Origin: Shewanella sp. Isolate11
GTDB lineage: Bacteria > Pseudomonadota > Gammaproteobacteria > Enterobacterales > Shewanellaceae
Direction: 5' to 3'
Assembly (NCBI RefSeq): GCF_022398315.1
Contig: NZ_JAKEVF010000007.1
Coordinates: forward strand, 1-64,000
DNA: 64,000 nt
A program made the position numbers and the translations under genes. This document shows, piece by piece, positions 57,900 through 64,000 of this stretch (positions within the stretch are counted from its first letter, which is position 1; each line of letters begins with the position of its first letter). The notes beneath the pieces are model-generated. The model had not been told where the DNA came from, did not search any database, and was given only the letters and a program-made list of their open reading frames with translations.

Positions 57900-58708
57900 T
57901 GCCCAGTCACATAGATATCGCTGTCAACTTAGTTGGCAGCGCCCTAGAAAAAGATCTTAATAACGTGATTCAACGAGCGGCGACACAAGGTGTTTCGCCG
58001 CTTATCGTTATAGGAAGTAGCTTACAAGAGAGTCGCCAAGCTATTGCTTGTTGTCAGCAATATCCCCACCAGCTCATTAGCACGGCTGGAGTTCATCCCC
58101 ACCATGCCAGTGAATGGCACGACAACAGCACTCACGAATTAACTCTGCTGGCGCAGCAGCCTCAAGTGGTTGCTATTGGGGAGTGTGGTTTAGACTATAA
58201 TCGTGATTTTTCACCGCGGCCGATGCAGCGTCGAGCCTTTGCCAATCAACTAGCACTCGCCGTTGAGCTACAGATGCCAGTGTTAATGCATGAGCGTGAT
58301 GCCCATGAGGATTTTGTCGATATTCTAAAAGAGTATCGTCCTCAGTTATCTGGTGCGCTATTGCATTGCTTTACGGGAAATAGAGCTAGCCTAGAACGTT
58401 ACATTGAGATGGACTTGCACTTAGGCATTACCGGCTGGGTGTGTGATGAACGTCGGGGCAGTGAACTGGCGCAGCTGGTAAAAGATATTCCGGCCAATCG
58501 CATCATGGTAGAAACCGACAGTCCCTATTTGCTACCACGCAGTATGCGACCCAAGCCTAAATCGAGTAAGAACGAACCTCAATATCTGCCCTATATCAGT
58601 CAATATATTGCATCATTAAGAGGCCAAAATGCTGCGGAATTCGCTGCTCAAGTCTACACTAACACTTGTAAGTTTTTCAGTTTAAAGGAAAACTATGAGC
58701 CGATTTAG
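57899..58708 (+). CDS. tatD: TatD-family metal-dependent DNase
   Basis: A 269-residue TIM-barrel hydrolase with the TatD metal ligands: Glu in GECGLDYNRDF, His in MHERDAHEDF, His in LHCFTG and Asp in ETDSPYLLPR. E. coli TatD is a 3'-5' exonuclease acting on DNA and is not needed for Tat export. The first metal-site His-x-His of the family is replaced by SHIDIAVNL at the very start, as in E. coli TatD (MFDIGVNL). It overlaps the cyclase gene by 14 bases. Confidence 0.9.
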   Translation: MPSHIDIAVNLVGSALEKDLNNVIQRAATQGVSPLIVIGSSLQESRQAIACCQQYPHQLISTAGVHPHHASEWHDNSTHELTLLAQQPQVVAIGECGLDYNRDFSPRPMQRRAFANQLALAVELQMPVLMHERDAHEDFVDILKEYRPQLSGALLHCFTGNRASLERYIEMDLHLGITGWVCDERRGSELAQLVKDIPANRIMVETDSPYLLPRSMRPKPKSSKNEPQYLPYISQYIASLRGQNAAEFAAQVYTNTCKFFSLKENYEPI

Positions 58709-60563
58709 TCGACTACTGCTGGCCTTATTTCTGTACGGTTTCAGCTTGGTTGGTCACACAGAATCTCTGCTAGCTGTTACCACTGATGAGTCTATTAACC
58801 TGACGACTTGGGCATACTATGTTCAAGACGAGCAGCTAGATTCTATTGAGCAGATTAGCCAGTTAAGCAATAATCGTTGGCAAAAGCTTACGCCTAAATT
58901 CAATCAGAAGCTGGCGATAAAACCCTTTTGGATAAAATTTAGCTTATACAACGCAAGCCCTAAATCGATTAGGCGTTATTTATCGTTGAATAACCCGCAT
59001 ATCGACAAGATCAGTCTGTACCACCTCGAGCGTGGCAAGCCGATGCTGACCACCGAAATGGGCGACCATTACCCGTTTTCACAGCGACCGATCGCCCATA
59101 ACGGATTTCTATATCGTTTTAGCTTGGCCCCCGATGTGGTTAATACCTTTTATATTCGTATCGAGACGGAAGGCAGTGCAGCATTGCCGCTCACCTTGCT
59201 ATCTCCCGTCACCTTATTCAAATCCACAGAGACTCAATCCTTGTATCAAGGGTTTCAATTAGGTGCATTGATGGCAATTGGAGTGTTTAGCCTGTTTATC
59301 GCCCTGGCATCCCGCTCCTATAGCTATAGTTATTATTCTGGTTATGTACTTTCCATGACCTTACTGGTCGCCAGTCTTCATGGTCTGTCCTTCCGCTATT
59401 TGTGGCCTAACTTTCCGTTTATGCAGCAGGTCTTTCCGGCATTAATTCCCTTAGTGGTGACCTTTGCCTTAATGTTTACCGAAAAGGTATTACAACTGAA
59501 ATACCACAATCTGAATATGCTCAGAATATGCCGTTTAAGTGCTGCTATTTCATTGCTGCTGGCACTGTTAAATCCATTTATCGACTATGGTCTTGCCCTA
59601 AAGATCAATTTGTTTGATGTACTGATCGCTGTGTCATTGATGATGTTTTTTGCCATAACCTTGAGTCTTCAAAATCATAAACTGGCAAAGCTCTATACCT
59701 TGGCTTGGTCTGGGATGCTTATTGGCGCTTTCATTTCGGCGATGTTATATCTGGGTGTGCTATACCTGCCTATCGATCATCAGACTCCTATGATGCTTGG
59801 GTTAACCTTTGAAGTTGTGTTTATGGCGGCAATTTTGGCGATCCGCTATAACGATGAACGCAAGGCTAAACTAGAAAGCCAACAGGAAGCCTTAGCCCAA
59901 GCCGAGCGAGTCAGACAGAGTAAAGAAGATGCTCTCAAAGCAGAGGCACAGGCTAATGAGCGTCTAGAACAGATGGTACAGCAACGCACCCTAGAATTAG
60001 AAGTTGCTCTTCGCGAACTCAACGAAGCCAACCAAAAGCTAACCGAACAGACCACTATCGATAGCTTAACCGGGGTCAAGAATCGAGCTGCATTCGATAA
60101 ACGCTTATCCGCCGAGGGACGAATTAGTCGTCGTCAGCAGACCCCACTGGCCATCTTAATGATTGATATCGACCACTTTAAAGCCATTAACGATAATCAT
60201 GGCCACTTAGCAGGTGATGCGGCATTAAAGCTTATTGCTCAAGCATTAAATCAAAAAATAAGACGCCCAAGTGATCTGGTGTCACGTTTCGGGGGGGAAG
60301 AGTTTGCTATGATATTGCCTAACACCTCTGAAGAGGGCGCGCTCAGTGTGGCAGAATTAATGCGCGAAACCGTTCAACAACTGCCTTTGAGCTGGGAACA
60401 GCAAGCCATGCCTTTGACCATTAGTGTCGGGCTATGTGCCGAAGTCGTCACCGATGACCAACATGTAAACCTGCTGGTCGAGCGAGCCGATAAAGCACTG
60501 TATTGTGCCAAGAATAATGGGCGTAACCGCGTCAGCGTTTATACACCCGAACTCGAACAATAG
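58695..60563 (+). CDS. 7TMR-DISM diguanylate cyclase
   Basis: A 622-residue sensor that should make cyclic di-GMP. Order: signal peptide 1-22; periplasmic 7TMR-DISMED2 domain (about 25-160); seven hydrophobic segments (about 180-385); a coiled coil (about 390-455, rich in Gln, Glu, Arg); GGDEF domain (about 455-622) with active-site GGEEF at 533-537. The inhibitory RxxD site is present as RPSD, five residues before GGEEF, so product feedback is likely. The input signal is unknown. Confidence 0.92.
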   Translation: MSRFSRLLLALFLYGFSLVGHTESLLAVTTDESINLTTWAYYVQDEQLDSIEQISQLSNNRWQKLTPKFNQKLAIKPFWIKFSLYNASPKSIRRYLSLNNPHIDKISLYHLERGKPMLTTEMGDHYPFSQRPIAHNGFLYRFSLAPDVVNTFYIRIETEGSAALPLTLLSPVTLFKSTETQSLYQGFQLGALMAIGVFSLFIALASRSYSYSYYSGYVLSMTLLVASLHGLSFRYLWPNFPFMQQVFPALIPLVVTFALMFTEKVLQLKYHNLNMLRICRLSAAISLLLALLNPFIDYGLALKINLFDVLIAVSLMMFFAITLSLQNHKLAKLYTLAWSGMLIGAFISAMLYLGVLYLPIDHQTPMMLGLTFEVVFMAAILAIRYNDERKAKLESQQEALAQAERVRQSKEDALKAEAQANERLEQMVQQRTLELEVALRELNEANQKLTEQTTIDSLTGVKNRAAFDKRLSAEGRISRRQQTPLAILMIDIDHFKAINDNHGHLAGDAALKLIAQALNQKIRRPSDLVSRFGGEEFAMILPNTSEEGALSVAELMRETVQQLPLSWEQQAMPLTISVGLCAEVVTDDQHVNLLVERADKALYCAKNNGRNRVSVYTPELEQ

Positions 60564-60646
60564 AAATTACTCAGCTTAAACCTTAGCTCTTGGCAATTAG
60601 CCAACCGAAAAGGTACGAACTGTTAAAGTCTGCAACCCTAAATTAG

Positions 60647-61672
<1,026 letters not shown>

Positions 61673-61691
61673 AGCTCACTTCGCTTAACAA

Positions 61692-61723
61692 CAAAAAACC
61701 AGTGATAACTCACTGGTTTTTTG
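61692..61723. terminator. Bidirectional terminator between hemB and ubiA
   Basis: AACCAGTGA, a TAAC loop and TCACTGGTT with six or more A on one side and six T on the other serve hemB on the plus strand and the convergent ubiA on the minus strand. Confidence 0.88.
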
Positions 61724-61804
61724 TTTGACGCCTTTAATACCATCAATCAAGATAAAAAATGAATAACACAGCTTTGGGAAAACGAGATGGATTTAATTAA
61801 AAAA

Positions 61805-62665
61805 TCACATCAGGTAATCGATACCTAAGGCGATAAATAGTGCTAATCCAGCCCAGTTATTATTAAGAAATGCCTTGAAACAGGGAGCACGTTCGCGACC
61901 AAAAATCAGTTTCTGTTGGTACACACTAAAGCCGATAAAGGTGATGATCCCCAAGCCAAACAGTAAACCCCGTTCGGCACTGATCCCCGCCATGATAAAA
62001 CAAGTCAATGCAGCCAGCTGGAATAAGCCGATGATCTGCCTATCGAAACGACCAAACAGAATCGCCGTCGATTTAATTCCCACTCTTAAATCATCGTCTC
62101 TATCCACCATGGCATACATGGTGTCGTATGCCACAGTCCAGCACCAATTAGCTGCAAACAACCACCAAGCCTCGACGGGAACTTCACCGGTTTGTGCCGC
62201 ATAGGCCATAGGAATAGACCAGCTCCACACCACCCCCAGAAACATCTGTGGCATGTTGGTAAAACGCTTAGTGAAAGGATAAATAATGGTCAGAATAATC
62301 CCAACAAAGGAAAGCTTAACCACCAGCGGATTGAGCATGAGTACCAGTCCGAACGCCAGCAAACCTAAGATGACAAACAGGGTTAGCGCCTCTTTGACAC
62401 TCACTTCACCACTAGCTAATGGTCGAGACTTAGTGCGATCCACATGAGAGTCTAAATTACGGTCGGCATAATCATTAATAATACAGCCACAGGCACGCAT
62501 CACCACCACACCAATAATGAAAATGATCAATACGTTAAGGTCTGGCATACCACCTGCAGCCAGCAACAAAGCCATCAAACAGGGCCAGAGTAGCAGCAAG
62601 GTACCGATGGGGCGGTCCATCCGCGCAAGACGCAAATAGGCGTCGAATTTATCCTTTAAATTCAT
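61805..62665 (-). CDS. ubiA: 4-hydroxybenzoate octaprenyltransferase
   Basis: Membrane prenyltransferase that attaches the polyprenyl chain to 4-hydroxybenzoate in ubiquinone synthesis. Both Asp-rich motifs are present: [19 protein letters not shown] and [20 protein letters not shown]. About eight to nine hydrophobic segments; 286 residues. No ubiC adjoins it. It is separate from the ubiE-ubiJ-ubiB genes nine kilobases away. Confidence 0.96.
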   Translation of the reverse strand: MNLKDKFDAYLRLARMDRPIGTLLLLWPCLMALLLAAGGMPDLNVLIIFIIGVVVMRACGCIINDYADRNLDSHVDRTKSRPLASGEVSVKEALTLFVILGLLAFGLVLMLNPLVVKLSFVGIILTIIYPFTKRFTNMPQMFLGVVWSWSIPMAYAAQTGEVPVEAWWLFAANWCWTVAYDTMYAMVDRDDDLRVGIKSTAILFGRFDRQIIGLFQLAALTCFIMAGISAERGLLFGLGIITFIGFSVYQQKLIFGRERAPCFKAFLNNNWAGLALFIALGIDYLM

Positions 62666-62771
62666 CTTCTAGGCTCTCCTAAAACAGCTTGGCCTGTATC
62701 AATTGTCACTCTATTGGCATTATGACCAACATAACATCCGTTTCAAACTCTTTGTATTGGCGAAACGCTTA

Positions 62772-64000
62772 TTAACGTTTTTCTAAGCGAGCAAAGGCGA
62801 TTTTAAGTCGTTTACGTCCCACATCATCAAAATTCACTTCAATAATCGCCTGTTCGCCATGACCTTCTAAGTCCAGCACTTTACCCTCGCCAAACTTGAA
62901 GTGATAAACACGATCGCCATTAGCAAAGCCTGAGTCATGGCCAATCGAGCTAGATGCAGGGCGCGAGCGACTTTCATTTATCACATCAGAGATACGATTA
63001 GTAAAGCGATTCACTGGCGCGGTCACTTGCGCTTTTAAGCGGATTTCCTGCACATATTCACTGGGGATCTCCTTAATAAAACGCGAAGGTCTGGCAAAGT
63101 TTTCCCGGCCGTAGATGCGTCGCGATTCGGCATAGGTAATATACAGTTGTTTCATGGCGCGGGTCATCCCCACGTAGCACAGACGACGCTCTTCATCTAA
63201 CCTGTCGCCTTCGTCCATCGCCATTTGACTAGGGAATATCCCCTCTTCCACCCCAGCCATAAACACCATAGGAAATTCCAGGCCTTTAGCTGAGTGCAGG
63301 GTCATCAACTGCACCGCATCGGTATGGGCATCAGCTTGCCCTTCGCCGGCTTCCAGAGCGGCGTGCGATAAGAAAGCGTTAAGTTCGCCCATATCTTCCA
63401 GCTCTTCTGGCATTACAAAAGTACGTGCCGCAGTAACTAATTCCTCTAAGTTTTCTACTCGCGCACGGGCTTTCTCGCCTTTTTCCAATTCATACATCTG
63501 CTTCAGGCCTGAGGTTTGAATCACTTGATCTGTCATCCGATGTAGCGACAAGTTTTCGGTATCTTGTTGTAGCTCAACAATCAGATCCATAAACCCACGT
63601 ACCGCATTGGCAGCACGACCACTAAGCAGTTTTTCATCCAAAACCCGTAAACAGGTTTGCCACAGTGTCAGTTCTTGCTGGCGAGCGGTCGAGCGCAGAA
63701 TATCTAAGGTGCGACCACCAATACCCCGTGTAGGAGTATTGATAATACGCTCGAAAGCAGCATCATCATTTTTGTTACTGATTAGGCGCAGATAGCCCAT
63801 GGCATCTTTGATCTCTTGACGTTCGAAGAAGCGCAAACCACCATAGATTCGATAGGCCATGCCTTTATGAAGTAATGCCTCTTCCAGCACCCGAGACTGA
63901 GCATTAGAGCGATATAAAATGGCGCAATCACTTAAATCGCCGCCCATATCTTGCCAATCGATAATGCGACCGACAATAAAGCGCGCCTCATCCATTTCAT
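62772..64000 (-). CDS. uvrD: DNA helicase II UvrD, C-terminal part (cut by window edge)
   Basis: Superfamily 1A helicase used in mismatch and nucleotide-excision repair. Only about 409 C-terminal codons are in the window; the frame continues beyond 64000. Motifs visible: MTLHSAKGLEFPMVFMAGVE (motif V region) and RRLCYVGMTRA (motif VI). The tail ends in a YHFKFGEGKVLDLEG-like domain as in UvrD, which Rep lacks. The 106 bases before ubiA hold no feature. Confidence 0.93.
   Translation of the reverse strand, partial: EMDEARFIVGRIIDWQDMGGDLSDCAILYRSNAQSRVLEEALLHKGMAYRIYGGLRFFERQEIKDAMGYLRLISNKNDDAAFERIINTPTRGIGGRTLDILRSTARQQELTLWQTCLRVLDEKLLSGRAANAVRGFMDLIVELQQDTENLSLHRMTDQVIQTSGLKQMYELEKGEKARARVENLEELVTAARTFVMPEELEDMGELNAFLSHAALEAGEGQADAHTDAVQLMTLHSAKGLEFPMVFMAGVEEGIFPSQMAMDEGDRLDEERRLCYVGMTRAMKQLYITYAESRRIYGRENFARPSRFIKEIPSEYVQEIRLKAQVTAPVNRFTNRISDVINESRSRPASSSIGHDSGFANGDRVYHFKFGEGKVLDLEGHGEQAIIEVNFDDVGRKRLKIAFARLEKR

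Overview
The window looks like core chromosome of a marine gammaproteobacterium, most probably Shewanella. This rests on protein sequences and gene order (zapE/rplM-rpsI, degQ-degS, murA-ibaG-mlaBCDEF/yrbG-kdsDC-lptCAB-rpoN-hpf-ptsN-rapZ-ptsO, ubiEJB-tatABC, accBC); no database search was run. Base composition and codon use look even throughout, apart from a few AT-rich gaps. I see no rRNA, tRNA, CRISPR array, prophage or intact insertion sequence.

Layout. 1-3.1 kb: purA, a DUF2065 membrane protein, a 230-bp inverted-terminal-repeat element and rplM-rpsI. 3.3-7.6 kb: zapE, then the periplasmic proteases degQ and degS, and a 54-residue membrane ORF. 7.8-12.5 kb: a minus-strand run of murA, ibaG and mlaBCDEF (outer-membrane lipid asymmetry). 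12.6-21.9 kb: a plus-strand run for Kdo synthesis (kdsD, kdsC), LPS export (lptC, lptA, lptB), sigma-54 and nitrogen-PTS regulators (rpoN, hpf, ptsN, rapZ, ptsO) and mgtE. The mla and kds/lpt blocks are divergent around yrbG, so about 14 kb is devoted to the envelope.

22-45 kb is more accessory. It holds a second, shorter copy of the repeat element next to a small helix-turn-helix protein, an FG-GAP secreted protein, an MnmD-like methyltransferase, a small hydrolase, an RlmI-like methyltransferase and a two-gene unit of a membrane NTPase-like protein plus an MscS channel. Then come an EamA exporter, a molbindin, an RmlD-like reductase with an altered C-terminus, a lysozyme-inhibitor-like lipoprotein, a PhoD-like phosphatase, a pseudouridine synthase, a LON-domain protein, a patatin-like lipase, a YhcH protein and a heavy-metal RND efflux pair without an outer-membrane component.

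45-64 kb returns to housekeeping genes: arfB, aroQ-accB-accC, a glycosyltransferase, a PAP2 phosphatase, rraA, a formimidoylglutamase-like protein, ubiE-ubiJ-ubiB, tatA-tatB-tatC, a tatD-like nuclease, a 7TMR-DISM diguanylate cyclase, hemB, ubiA and the 3' part of uvrD, which runs off the right edge.

The most interesting items are the NTPase/MscS pair, in which both nucleotide-binding motifs depart from consensus; the MITE-like family with two copies and a solo end that supplies the C-terminus of a protein; and two small ORFs (54 and 51 aa). I did not find a system that I can claim is wholly undescribed.
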